From Leptospira ognonensis (GTDB taxonomy: Bacteria; Spirochaetota; Leptospiria; Leptospirales; Leptospiraceae), in NCBI RefSeq assembly GCF_004770745.1, contig NZ_RQGD01000034.1:372001-436000 (forward strand): a DNA stretch of 64,000 nt, read 5' to 3'. Of this stretch, positions 8,609 to 16,695 are shown piece after piece. A program made the translations under genes and the position numbers. The notes beneath the pieces are model-generated. The model made no database searches, was not told the DNA's origin, and saw only the letters and a list, made by a program, of their open reading frames with translations. The first letter of the stretch is position 1, and each line of letters opens with the position of its first letter.

Positions 8609-10909
8609 TCAAAACGGAAGGTTGAGCTGTTCTGTGATGAGTTGGTCAAAATCTTCGAAACTGGCAAAGGCCGCCCAAACTTCTTTGAAAGAACTGAGTA
8701 ACATCTTTCGATAGTATTCCTTATCGAATCGTATCTTTGCGTTAGGTGGTCTGGATTGCAATACCTCCTCAGCCGTGTATCTATTTTCCTTACTCCCTGC
8801 GCGTCTATTTGTCACAATGTAACGTATCTTTTCTCCCGCCTGCACATGCATTCCCATTTCTTTAAGTTGCAATAGAGATAGTGAAGTGGCTCCGTCCACT
8901 TCATACTCTTCAGGTTCCTGAGAAGTGGATCGTTGGATGAGAAGTTCTTTCCAAGATACGGTTTCTTTTTGGAGCATCTCATCATACTTGTGATAGATGG
9001 CAAGGATGGTATCTTCTTCTTTTTTGATTTCCTCGACACTGACAAACTGACACATCCAATTGACGATTTCCAATTGGGCCTTACGAATGAAGATCGGTAG
9101 GTCTTTTCTCCTGGAACCGATCCCCCTTGATTTTAAGACTCCAGTTTCAAACCTTCCCATATAACGATTTGCCACTGGCATCTTAGAGTCGCTTGTGGAA
9201 GGTGGAAAGAGTAGCCAAGTATAGACACCATCAGCATCAATTTTGACTTTCGTCCTTTTTTCAATTTCGATACAGAGAGCTTGTATCTCTTCCTTCGTGA
9301 ATGGTGAGTGGTCTTCTTTTTGGATGAAGATGCTATCGGTGATGGCATGTATGAGTAAATATCCGTTTTCTTCAGCGACATCTTTTGCAGTTAATAATTT
9401 CTCTCGCCCAAAGGCTGTTACAGATTCGTGGCTTTCTAGGCGACCAAATTTGGCATTACGGTAGCCCAAGTATCCGAAGGAAGTGACAAGCATCCATTTT
9501 AAGCTCGACTGTTTGGCGTTATATGTTTCAGAGAGCTCTCCTGTGGTTTCTTTTTTTCTCTGTTTGTAGTAGGCTCTTCGTTCCAAAACATGAGCAAGGG
9601 CTTCCGATACGATCCCTCTACGCCTGTTGCAAATGGTATATCCGAGCTTCGGAACCTGCGGAACTAAAGGGTCGTTCGTGCAACAAAGGCAATTTACACA
9701 TTCCGGCGAGATGTTGTGGATTACCATAATGCTTGGATACATTTGTGCAAAGTCGAGTTGGGCGACATTTTCCCTAACGTTCCCAAGCGTGATGTCCGGC
9801 TGAAAAACAAGACCGCCACGGTCCGCGTTAAGTAGTTGTAAGGCGGACTTCGGAGCTTCGACAGCGCTCTTTTGCCATGGTACTAAATACTGCATACGCA
9901 ATGCCACATCTGTTTCGATATAGGTAAGAGCCTTGCCTGTGGAAGCTCGGGCCATTTTTTGGATCGGCAATCTTGAAAGCCTAGAGAGTTCAATGATTCC
10001 GAGTAAATCTGCTTCCTTAAATACAAAACTATTGCGCGAATCGATATGCCAACGACCAAACAAAGGATAGGAGGGGGCTCGAAAGATCATGGCTCCATAG
10101 GTGTTAAAACTAGAACCCTTGGTTTGGATTTGTCTGCGGATCGGAGCGGTACGATCACGGTCAAAATTGGTAGGGAATTTCAATCTTTGGGCATGGGTAA
10201 ACAGATAAGGGAAAATCACCTGATCTCCGTAAGCGGTAAGAACTATGTCAGGGTCTTCCTTCTCAAAAATAGCATTGATCTTTTGTAGAATTTCGAGTGG
10301 ATGTTTGCTCCGAATCACATAACGAGCATTTGATAATTCAATCAGGAGAGAATTTTGTTCGATGGAGATCCTTTGGCTTTTTTCCAAAGACAAGGACATG
10401 ATCTTCAAGGGTGGGATATTGTATTCTAAATCTTTGATACTTGTCAGAGAGGAGATGGAGATGATTTTATTTTCGCTACCCACAGCTTCTGATACGATCT
10501 GCAAATGGGCAAGGGGAAAGATGTCATGATCCACCATGTAGCTGATCGGAACTTCAATGTCTGAATGGTAGATATCAAATTTATCATACAAGGCATAGAG
10601 TTTTGCCGTGATTTTAGGGAGGAGAGAGGGTCTTAAAATAACAAGTTTTAGAACCTGGACTTTTTTGTTTTCGTAAAATAAAATTTTCTCTTCAAAGGTT
10701 GGGATCTCCGCCAAAGCATTGAGCTCATAGAATCTTTTGACTAACTTTCGCAGAATTTCAGGTGCACCCCGTGCATAAATGGTAGGGTGGTAATGATCGA
10801 AAAAAAGTTTTGTTTTCCCTTCACGATCCTTGGTCCAGATGTATATTTTATCTTCGGTGTGGTAGATGTCGAAGAGATAACCTGTAGTTTGTGATGTATT
10901 GGTTCTCAC
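8609..10909 (-). CDS. Degenerate B-family DNA polymerase (PolB2-like)
   Basis: The 766-residue protein has the B-family order. Motif A is DFAQMYPSI (386-394) with its Asp intact. Motif B is KWMLVTSFGYLGYRN (471-485). Motif C is HAITDS (521-526), where the usual DTD has become ITD. The late motif LKSRGIGSRRKDLP (about 591-605) is present. A Cys cluster ECVNCLCC follows motif A. In the exonuclease region the DIE-type motif reads SLSLE (172-176), the NxxFD-type motif reads AYGDQVIFP (226-234) and no clear YxxxD is seen, so proofreading is probably lost. This fits the clade of apparently inactivated archaeal-type B polymerases that has a few bacterial members. Residual synthesis, translesion synthesis or a structural role are all possible. 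The start is GTG. It is the last gene of a three-gene operon. Confidence 0.85.
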   Translation of the reverse strand: MRTNTSQTTGYLFDIYHTEDKIYIWTKDREGKTKLFFDHYHPTIYARGAPEILRKLVKRFYELNALAEIPTFEEKILFYENKKVQVLKLVILRPSLLPKITAKLYALYDKFDIYHSDIEVPISYMVDHDIFPLAHLQIVSEAVGSENKIISISSLTSIKDLEYNIPPLKIMSLSLEKSQRISIEQNSLLIELSNARYVIRSKHPLEILQKINAIFEKEDPDIVLTAYGDQVIFPYLFTHAQRLKFPTNFDRDRTAPIRRQIQTKGSSFNTYGAMIFRAPSYPLFGRWHIDSRNSFVFKEADLLGIIELSRLSRLPIQKMARASTGKALTYIETDVALRMQYLVPWQKSAVEAPKSALQLLNADRGGLVFQPDITLGNVRENVAQLDFAQMYPSIMVIHNISPECVNCLCCTNDPLVPQVPKLGYTICNRRRGIVSEALAHVLERRAYYKQRKKETTGELSETYNAKQSSLKWMLVTSFGYLGYRNAKFGRLESHESVTAFGREKLLTAKDVAEENGYLLIHAITDSIFIQKEDHSPFTKEEIQALCIEIEKRTKVKIDADGVYTWLLFPPSTSDSKMPVANRYMGRFETGVLKSRGIGSRRKDLPIFIRKAQLEIVNWMCQFVSVEEIKKEEDTILAIYHKYDEMLQKETVSWKELLIQRSTSQEPEEYEVDGATSLSLLQLKEMGMHVQAGEKIRYIVTNRRAGSKENRYTAEEVLQSRPPNAKIRFDKEYYRKMLLSSFKEVWAAFASFEDFDQLITEQLNLPF

Positions 10910-10919
10910 GTTCTTTTCT

Positions 10920-11195
10920 CTATACAGCGGACTTCCCTTGTGTTTCTTTTAGTTGTTTGATTTCCTTTTGTAAGACTCCCATTTCTTTTTTGAGTTGGAT
11001 GACCATGGTGAGGAGCATCGAGTCGATCGGATAGGGAGAAGCGGCCATGACACCAGCTTGTACTTGGAGTTTGGCTGTACGGAGGAGCTCATCAAAAATC
11101 TCTTGGTCCGATTTTCGAAGGGCACGTCTGAATTCTCCCAGACTGTCTTCGATCTGCAAAACTTGGCGAGAGTAGGGGGCAATGGTTCTTCCCAT
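10920..11195 (-). CDS. Small helical protein of the PolB2-like operon
   Basis: The 91-residue protein is predicted to be all-helical. It begins MGRTIAPYSRQVLQ, has a basic segment FRRALRKSD, and ends in a heptad-like coiled coil (LKKEMGVLQKEIKQLK). I chose the ATG at 11195, which follows the upstream stop by two bases; a start farther upstream would overlap the RecA-fold gene by 67 bases. No good ribosome binding site is seen, so translational coupling is likely. It sits between the RecA-fold protein and the polymerase, so a bridging or adaptor role is a reasonable inference. I know no defined function for it. Confidence 0.72.
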   Translation of the reverse strand: MGRTIAPYSRQVLQIEDSLGEFRRALRKSDQEIFDELLRTAKLQVQAGVMAASPYPIDSMLLTMVIQLKKEMGVLQKEIKQLKETQGKSAV

Positions 11196-11197
11196 AC

Positions 11198-11800
11198 TTA
11201 AGCGACCAGATGGGTTTTGCGGACTTTGATCCGAGAGAGGCCTTCTTCGGTTTGGAGCTCCCAAAGGTCACGGGAGGCACCGAGAAGTTTCGGGAAAAAA
11301 GTTTGGAAATTTTTATGTTTGTAACGGACCGATTCCACAACAAGCAGAGGTATCTGGCGTGCATGAAACTCTTCGAGACAGGTTAGCATCTTATGAAGTA
11401 AAAACAAACCTTCGTCGTCCTTCACATCCCCATCTAAGAACTGTTTGCAGGGGGCAAGTAAAAAATAGACCGTATTTTCTGATTCTTTTTTGAGAATGCT
11501 TTTTAATGTATCCAGAATTTGGTAGGGAGTGAAAGCCCTTTGGACAAATATCTTTTCTAGGAGTGGTTCTGGGGCGATGTTTTGTTTTCTGGTTTCGTTT
11601 GTGATCACAAACGGATTGAAACGAATGGCACAGTCCAAGTTGAAAACATTGAACCCAGAAATGGCAAAGGCATATTCCCAATGCAGCGCGAGCCTATAGA
11701 TTCCCTTTTCACCCGTAAGTAACCCCATGCCTTTCCTATCCCATTTGAGAATGGGGGCATACATATCGGACTCACGGAAAGAAAGAGGAGCGCTCGCCAT
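11198..11800 (-). CDS. RecA-fold protein without a canonical P-loop, PolB2-like operon
   Basis: The 200-residue product (from ATG 11800) has a RecA/Rad51-like core. After strand one comes GEKGIYRL at the Walker A position, where the GK[ST] residues are missing. Then come NLDCAIRFNPFVI, RAFTPYQILDTL and a Walker B-like strand VYFLLAPCKQFLD with a following acidic KDDE. It therefore probably does not hydrolyse ATP in the usual way. ImuA-type proteins, which are RecA-like partners of translesion polymerases, offer an analogy but not clear homology. The ATG at 11800 fits a promoter whose start point falls on the ATG; an upstream in-frame ATG at 11896 lies before that promoter. It is the first gene of the operon with the small helical protein and the polymerase. 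Confidence 0.75.
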   Translation of the reverse strand: MASAPLSFRESDMYAPILKWDRKGMGLLTGEKGIYRLALHWEYAFAISGFNVFNLDCAIRFNPFVITNETRKQNIAPEPLLEKIFVQRAFTPYQILDTLKSILKKESENTVYFLLAPCKQFLDGDVKDDEGLFLLHKMLTCLEEFHARQIPLLVVESVRYKHKNFQTFFPKLLGASRDLWELQTEEGLSRIKVRKTHLVA

Positions 11801-11806
11801 GAATAC

Positions 11807-11835
11807 TATATAAATGTTTGGTATAAATTTGTAAA
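11807..11835 (-). promoter_or_regulatory. Sigma-70-type promoter, probably giving a leaderless mRNA
   Basis: On the minus strand TTTACA (11835-11830) and TATATA (11812-11807) are 17 bp apart. Six bases, GTATTC, separate the -10 box from the ATG at 11800, so transcription should start at or next to the first codon. No ribosome binding site precedes that ATG, which agrees with a leaderless message. Confidence 0.55.
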
Positions 11836-12065
11836 GTGAAATTGGATGGGAGGGGAAACATAAAGAGGGAAGTCCTGGGAATTTTATTCCCTTCATGTTT
11901 CTTTAGTTTTTTTGTAATCGAAATTAAACAGAACGAAGATTGGTGACATAATCAAAAATTAATTTCAAATGCACTGACATTCGTTAGGTGTTTTGTGGTA
12001 TCTCGATTCGCAGGAATCCGTTTTATCCTTGCCTCTCACTCATCCGCTCCCTCATCTATTAAATC

Positions 12066-12485
12066 ATGAATCCAATCTTATGGTTAAATGCATCCTTTAC
12101 TTTTATGCTCATGGGACTAATCTGGACCATCCAACTGGTGCATTACCCTCTCTTTGCAAAGGTCGGAAAAGCGGAATTTTCACTCTATCATTCCGCTCAT
12201 TCCACGCAAATAACCAGACTCGTCTTGCCGCTCATGCTTGTAGAATTGTTCACCTCGATCTATATCGTTTTCTATATACATGAGACAAAATATTATGAGC
12301 AGAGTATCGGCCTTGTTTGTCTTGGCATTGTTTGGGTATCCACCTTTGTTTTGCAAGTGCCTCTACATAACCGACTGAGCGGAGGCTTTGATCCTTCTTT
12401 GGTTCGGTCATTGGTAAATACAAATTGGATCCGAACCATTGCTTGGACGGTTAAAGGTTTATTCTTTTTGCTTTCCCTTTGGTGA
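12066..12485 (+). CDS. Four-helix membrane protein, unknown function
   Basis: The 139-residue protein has four predicted membrane helices. After helix one comes VHYPLFAKVGKAEFSLYHSAHS, with several His residues near the membrane face, and a loop QVPLHNRLSGGFD lies between helices three and four. The layout recalls small conserved membrane proteins of the DUF1772 type, but I cannot assign it firmly. No ribosome binding site is visible before the ATG. An SH3-domain gene begins 20 bases downstream. Confidence 0.68.
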   Translation: MNPILWLNASFTFMLMGLIWTIQLVHYPLFAKVGKAEFSLYHSAHSTQITRLVLPLMLVELFTSIYIVFYIHETKYYEQSIGLVCLGIVWVSTFVLQVPLHNRLSGGFDPSLVRSLVNTNWIRTIAWTVKGLFFLLSLW

Positions 12486-12505
12486 TCAGATAGAAAAAAA
12501 GGAAT

Positions 12506-13165
12506 ATGACTTTGACTCGAATAAAACATAGATTTTTTTTAATGATTGTAATCCAACTATCTTTCCTTGGCCCCATGCAGGCTCTATCTAATTACGAAAT
12601 CGGGGACAAGTTATCCGTGTTAAGCGAAAAAGGATTGAACCTACGAGAGTCGTCGTCTCCGGATGGGAAAAAATTGACTCTCGTTCCTTATGGAGCGAGT
12701 ATTACTGTCGTTGGCTTGCATCCGGACGCTACCTTTACCACAGAGGGAATCTCGGGTAGATGGGTTGAGATCCTGTATAAATCCTACAAAGGGTTCGTGT
12801 TTGATGGATACCTCAGTGCGTTTGCTGCTCCGCAAAAGGGATGTCGCAGTTTTAAAGAGTATCTATCTAAAGCCGTGGGACCTGGGAAAAAAGAAACAGT
12901 AGCGGCTGGGGATTACGAAGGACAATCGGCCATTCGATACGGTAAAAACATTTTGTACATGGGAGAGGGTGGAGATACCTTTGCTCTTTATTTCCCTGGC
13001 ATCTCTATCGAAGAATTGTTTTTAATCGGAAAACTTTGCAGAGAAGTAAGAGCAAAAAAATTAGCTCTAGAGGGAAGTGGTGAGTTTTCAGAAGGATTCG
13101 GAAATTTAGAAAACCGAATGTATTTGGATGAAAATGGCGTGGTCATCTTCCGTCGCACGCTATAG
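12506..13165 (+). CDS. Exported bacterial SH3-domain protein
   Basis: The 219-residue protein has a signal peptide (hydrophobic to about residue 27, ending near QALS) and then a bacterial SH3 domain. The domain shows its usual LNLRESSSPDGKKLTLVPYGASITVVG and GRWVEILYKSYKGFVFDGYL patterns (about 40-110). These domains usually bind peptidoglycan or other cell-wall ligands. The remaining 105 residues form no domain I recognise. AAGGA lies four bases before the ATG. A periplasmic role at the cell wall is inferred. Confidence 0.8.
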   Translation: MTLTRIKHRFFLMIVIQLSFLGPMQALSNYEIGDKLSVLSEKGLNLRESSSPDGKKLTLVPYGASITVVGLHPDATFTTEGISGRWVEILYKSYKGFVFDGYLSAFAAPQKGCRSFKEYLSKAVGPGKKETVAAGDYEGQSAIRYGKNILYMGEGGDTFALYFPGISIEELFLIGKLCREVRAKKLALEGSGEFSEGFGNLENRMYLDENGVVIFRRTL

Positions 13166-13260
13166 CTATTAAAGGGAGCAGCAGTGAGAGTATGTGGCAT
13201 AGATTGGAAAAATTTCTTTTTATGCCCCATACCAAAGGAAACAGAATTCACATTTAGCGA

Positions 13261-13623
13261 TTAGATCAAAATGTGATGTGCTTTAAAAACTTTTTTAGCA
13301 AGAGCCACGAGTTCATTGTCTGTGGGATGGTCTACGGTTTCCACACCAATGATATGTTTTGCTACTTCTTTGTTATGTTCTTCTAAATACTTTTTGAAAT
13401 GTTCTTTGCCGAGCCCCGGACCCACGAGGAGAATTTCTTTAAAATGTGATAAATCACTTGTTAGTTTGTGAAAGTATTTTTTCTCATCTTCCTTTCCCGC
13501 ACCGTCTGTGTGGTGGTGGGTATGGTGTTCTTTGCGGTCCACTTTGTGACCTTCTTTAGTGTGTTCGGTAAATTCGAAAATTTTAGCGTGTTTGTTATCA
13601 AGCCATACAATCGCATGCGACAT
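13261..13623 (-). CDS. eRF1-domain-3-like protein (translational machinery / host-attachment family)
   Basis: The 120-residue protein starts SHAIVWLDNKHAKIFEF, has a His-rich loop (HHTHHHTDG), and continues with EILLVGPGLGKEHFKKYL and VETVDHPTDNELVALAKKVF. This pattern is typical of short bacterial proteins annotated as translational machinery proteins, which resemble one domain of the eRF1/baeRF release-factor family. The catalytic GGQ domain is absent. A role in ribosome rescue or stress is possible but unproven. AGGAGA precedes the ATG by seven bases and touches a perfect hairpin, which may regulate translation. Confidence 0.78.
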   Translation of the reverse strand: MSHAIVWLDNKHAKIFEFTEHTKEGHKVDRKEHHTHHHTDGAGKEDEKKYFHKLTSDLSHFKEILLVGPGLGKEHFKKYLEEHNKEVAKHIIGVETVDHPTDNELVALAKKVFKAHHILI

Positions 13624-13634
13624 GGATCACTCTC

Positions 13635-13662
13635 CTGACACAGAAATAGGTGTCTGTGTCAG
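13635..13662 (-). promoter_or_regulatory. 5'-leader hairpin touching the ribosome binding site
   Basis: CTGACACAGA and TCTGTGTCAG form a perfect 10-bp stem with an 8-base loop just upstream of the eRF1-domain-like gene. Its last two bases on the minus strand are the first two of the ribosome binding site AGGAGA (13636-13631). It could limit ribosome access, stabilise the mRNA, or respond to temperature. It is not followed by a T-run on the minus strand, so it is not a terminator for that direction. Confidence 0.5.
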
Positions 13663-14128
13663 AGTAGGACCAAATCCGAGGAACGCACGAGGAAAATGGC
13701 GGCAGGTAGCTACCAAAGGATTGATATTCGTCAACTTGTTTTGTCTGCGAACGAGGGCGCATCGGAATCGAAAGTAGAGGAGGCATCCCTTTTTACATTC
13801 CGACCAGGCTATCCGCTCCAATCTTTGCTTTCGCAAAGGATTTCCGCTGCTATCCTTTGCGCAGGGTCTGATTTTTATTTTTCCATTCACCATACCGCAC
13901 TGTTTAATACCTATGATTGTATCACTGTTGGTTGGTTGAACCCAGTTCTCCACAAATGGAAGTTCTCAGTTTGCATTCGATTTCTTGCCGAAAAGACAAT
14001 TGGCAAATGGGCTGTCCTCACAAAAGGATCGAGAGGCAAATGGATCTAAGGAATTAGAATCAAACAAATTCTTTACTCGACACTGATTATCTGGTATGAA
14101 ATCTAAAGAGACATTAGAGGAAATATCC
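13663..14128. other. Non-coding stretch with structured element at 13824-13861
   Basis: These 466 bases hold no convincing gene. Frames open on both strands (for example 13696-14049 plus and 13627-13953 minus) lack ribosome binding sites and protein-like composition. The stretch contains a stem CGCAAAGGAT / ATCCTTTGCG (13832-13841 with 13852-13861). An overlapping alternative hairpin is TTTGC-TTTC-GCAAA (13824-13837), which on the minus strand has a GAAA tetraloop. The first loop and the sequence beside it share an AGCGGA core on the minus strand. This may be a small RNA or a dispersed repeat. The promoter of the following FecR gene must also lie here, but I cannot place it. Confidence 0.45.
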
Positions 14129-14830
14129 ATGAAAAAAATGACGTTCTCCATATTTGTTATCCTTCTTGCGGCACTAGTGCATTGTTCTGAGAAAAAAATC
14201 CCAGATACTGGCATCGTTACCTTTCTGAAAGGAGAAGCATTCGTCACCAAACAAGGAAAAAAATCGGCCTTAAAATTTGGTGAGGAAATCATCTCGGGGG
14301 ATCTCATCGAAACAGGTAACGCATCCGTTGTCATCGTTACCTTCGCGGCAGGTGAATCAGCAGCCGAAATCCAATCCAATTCTAAATTTTACATCTCTCT
14401 TTATAACGATAAAAAAGCCGATCTCGAACTTCAAAGTGGAAATGTATGGTTTGCCGTGAACCAAAAAGGGAAAAAAGATTTCAGTCTCACCAGTCCCACA
14501 GCCGTCGCGGGTGTACGAGGAACGAAGTTTTTTACCTTCCAGGTAGATGCGGAAACGTTTGGAACTTGCCATTGTGAAGGTAAGGTGCATTACACAGTTA
14601 AGGAAAACAATGAGGCAACAGACAACGTCTCAGACCATATGGTAGTTGTGCGAAAGGGGAAATCGATCACGATTGAACCCGAAGAATACCATGAATTGTT
14701 TCCGGGAAATTCTACGAACCATGCACATTCGGAAATTGAAACAAGCACTCTTGGTAAAGCCCGTAATGTTTCCCCAGAATACAGAAAAAAACTTTTCGAA
14801 AGAATAGAATCGAAGTTTGCTGCCCTTTAG
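14129..14830 (+). CDS. FecR-domain lipoprotein
   Basis: The 233-residue lipoprotein starts at ATG 14129, with AGAGGA seven bases upstream; a second in-frame ATG at 14096 has no such site. The signal peptide ends in the lipobox LVHC (Cys about 19). The mature part is a FecR-type domain: an early strand TGIVTFLKGEAFVTKQGK, then LQSGNVWFAV and SPTAVAGVRGTKFFTF. Classical FecR proteins sense periplasmic signals for sigma regulation, but the lone exported domain found here is more often a surface or periplasmic protein of unknown role. No sigma or TonB gene is adjacent. Confidence 0.85.
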   Translation: MKKMTFSIFVILLAALVHCSEKKIPDTGIVTFLKGEAFVTKQGKKSALKFGEEIISGDLIETGNASVVIVTFAAGESAAEIQSNSKFYISLYNDKKADLELQSGNVWFAVNQKGKKDFSLTSPTAVAGVRGTKFFTFQVDAETFGTCHCEGKVHYTVKENNEATDNVSDHMVVVRKGKSITIEPEEYHELFPGNSTNHAHSEIETSTLGKARNVSPEYRKKLFERIESKFAAL

Positions 14831-14850
14831 AATTCTCGAATCACTAATTT

Positions 14851-15723
14851 ATGATGCGGAGGATTCGCGAGATACGTAAGATAGCGATCATTTTTCTTGG
14901 GATCGCTTTCTTTTTTACCAATTGTCACCTCAGTTGGTACGTGAAACGTTCCGAATCAGCTGAGGTTTCCTTACCAAAACGTGATGTGACACTTTGCCTT
15001 GTATCCAACCTTCGCTACCAATCACCTCTCTCCACCAATCAAATGTTACCATTTGATCCTTGGGAGGAGATGCCATCAGATTTTACCTATAAAGTGCAGG
15101 CGCCATACTTCACGACGTTAGATCCTGAATTTTTGACATTTCTAAAAGAAAGACTAAAGAACCGAAGGAATTTAGTAATCAAAACCCAGATCTTTGGAAT
15201 CCCCGAGGCTGAGATTCAATCGAAATATTTTGATCTGTTAAAATCACCCAAGTCATTGGCACGTTACGAAGTTCTTGCGAAACTTAAAAAAACCAAACCG
15301 ATACTCAGCGATGTATTGAAACTGTATGCAGATATTGTGGATGAATCGACAGAGATGTTATACGGAAGGGAAGATCCTTTCAGTCATGAAATCACTGGCT
15401 GCGATTCCTATTTGTATGTTTCCAAGTACAGAACACGACAAGAATCTTATAATGATGTTTTGCATTTTATCACGTTTGGAATCTTACCTGAGTTCCGTTA
15501 CCAAAATCACACCTATGATCTCATATTACGCCCCTCGAAACGATCAGGAATCGAAACGAACTCCTATGTGATTGGCTATCGAAGACTCAGCACTTTGCTT
15601 TTTTTTCCTACCTTTGGACTTTTTGATTCGGTTTCCACTTTTGATAAAGAATATCAATTTTCAGAGGAGTCAGAGGAAATATTTTTGGATGCCGTCTCTG
15701 AGACATTGGAAAGGTCGCTATGA
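14851..15723 (+). CDS. Hypothetical lipoprotein
   Basis: The 290-residue protein has a basic N-terminus (MMRRIREIRK), a hydrophobic segment and a lipobox-like FTNC (Cys about 25). The mature part has no domain that I recognise; it contains RDVTLCLVSNL and a short C-terminal hydrophobic stretch LSTLLFFPTFGLFD. Its stop overlaps the next lipoprotein start (ATGA at 15720-15723), so the two form a translationally coupled pair, and with the FecR lipoprotein just upstream a possible three-gene lipoprotein operon. Confidence 0.72.
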   Translation: MMRRIREIRKIAIIFLGIAFFFTNCHLSWYVKRSESAEVSLPKRDVTLCLVSNLRYQSPLSTNQMLPFDPWEEMPSDFTYKVQAPYFTTLDPEFLTFLKERLKNRRNLVIKTQIFGIPEAEIQSKYFDLLKSPKSLARYEVLAKLKKTKPILSDVLKLYADIVDESTEMLYGREDPFSHEITGCDSYLYVSKYRTRQESYNDVLHFITFGILPEFRYQNHTYDLILRPSKRSGIETNSYVIGYRRLSTLLFFPTFGLFDSVSTFDKEYQFSEESEEIFLDAVSETLERSL

Positions 15724-16658
15724 AAGTATTTCTAGTTGCCATTCTATTGCTCGTTTCTCTTTCCCAATGTCGCAGTCTTACTGTTATCGAAAGCATGGAT
15801 CCTGATTTTGGCGATATAGAAGGAAATATTTACGAATCAGCAAAAGGAAAATTTGTCTGCTACGTACCAGTTGATGCACGTTATGCGGAGATGGATGACG
15901 GAAACTATAAAGTGAGTTTCCATCAAAAGGGCTTGGGACTCTTCAAAATACAGGCGATAAAAACCTCTGCTGATTTTTTAAATTCCGTTCAGCAGAAAGG
16001 TAAAGAAGAATCGCTAAAGAACTTTATTGAAACCAATTTGATCCAAAAGATCAAACAATCGAGACCAAATGCAGCAGTACCCATATCGGAATTTTATGAG
16101 AATTTTCGTGGTGGCGCTTACTTCTTCCTGCTACAAGTAGCAAAGAATTCTGAAAATGTAGGCGAAGGGAAAAATTCGTATAACGAATATGCTATGATCA
16201 CATTCCTCTCTGGTAATTTTATTTACATCATTACGAGGGATGCCCCCACTTTTCCGACAGAAGTTACCAAAAACCAATTGATTCCGATTGTGCTAGCCTC
16301 GCAGAAACGACTTCTTGATTTTCATTCTCGGATTCTGATTTTTGGTGATGAAGCTGCGGCTTCTTTGGATATAGATGCCTTTGATCCAGAAGCAGAGGGA
16401 AGTAACTTGGAAGAAGAGGAGGAAGAGGGAGGTGGGGCAGGTGTTGCATCGGGCTCCATAGATCTCGGTGGGATCCTTAAAGCGTTGGAAAAAAGGTTTT
16501 ATACTCCCAAAGGAAAATTTGATCTGAAGCCCGGCCGTTTTAAATTCAATACGAAACGATTCAATTCAAATAAATTTAAGATGAGCGGGCGGACAAGTTT
16601 CAAACCTGGTCGATTCAAAATGAAGAGTTCCTTCAAGTCGCGTGGTTTCCGACGCTAA
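15720..16658 (+). CDS. Lipoprotein with acidic linker and basic Phe/Lys repeat tail
   Basis: The 312-residue lipoprotein has a signal peptide with lipobox LSQC (Cys about 17). Residues of roughly 20-225 form a compact mixed alpha/beta region of unknown type. This is followed by an acidic glycine run (LEEEEEEGGGAG) and then a tail of about 45 residues very rich in Phe, Lys, Arg and Gly. The tail has repeats of the form KPGRFK and (N/S)xKRF or NKFKM. It is strongly basic and could bind nucleic acid, lipid or an acidic surface polymer. The abrupt charge change is unusual for a lipoprotein. It is coupled to the preceding lipoprotein gene. Confidence 0.75.
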   Translation: MKVFLVAILLLVSLSQCRSLTVIESMDPDFGDIEGNIYESAKGKFVCYVPVDARYAEMDDGNYKVSFHQKGLGLFKIQAIKTSADFLNSVQQKGKEESLKNFIETNLIQKIKQSRPNAAVPISEFYENFRGGAYFFLLQVAKNSENVGEGKNSYNEYAMITFLSGNFIYIITRDAPTFPTEVTKNQLIPIVLASQKRLLDFHSRILIFGDEAAASLDIDAFDPEAEGSNLEEEEEEGGGAGVASGSIDLGGILKALEKRFYTPKGKFDLKPGRFKFNTKRFNSNKFKMSGRTSFKPGRFKMKSSFKSRGFRR

Positions 16659-16695
16659 GTTCTCCCGACTGTCGCTGGATTCGCGATGGATATCT

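Noticed and set aside
11800..11900. LexA box (TTTG-N5-CAAA type) upstream of the polymerase cassette
   Set aside because: I looked for it because damage control seemed likely, but no adequate match is present.
13696..14049. Plus-strand frame of 117 codons, and a minus-strand frame at 13627-13953
   Set aside because: Neither has a ribosome binding site or protein-like composition, and both cross the hairpin element.
15241..15290. TGGCACG followed by TTGC inside a lipoprotein gene
   Set aside because: The spacing between the two elements is wrong for sigma-54 and it lies within coding sequence.
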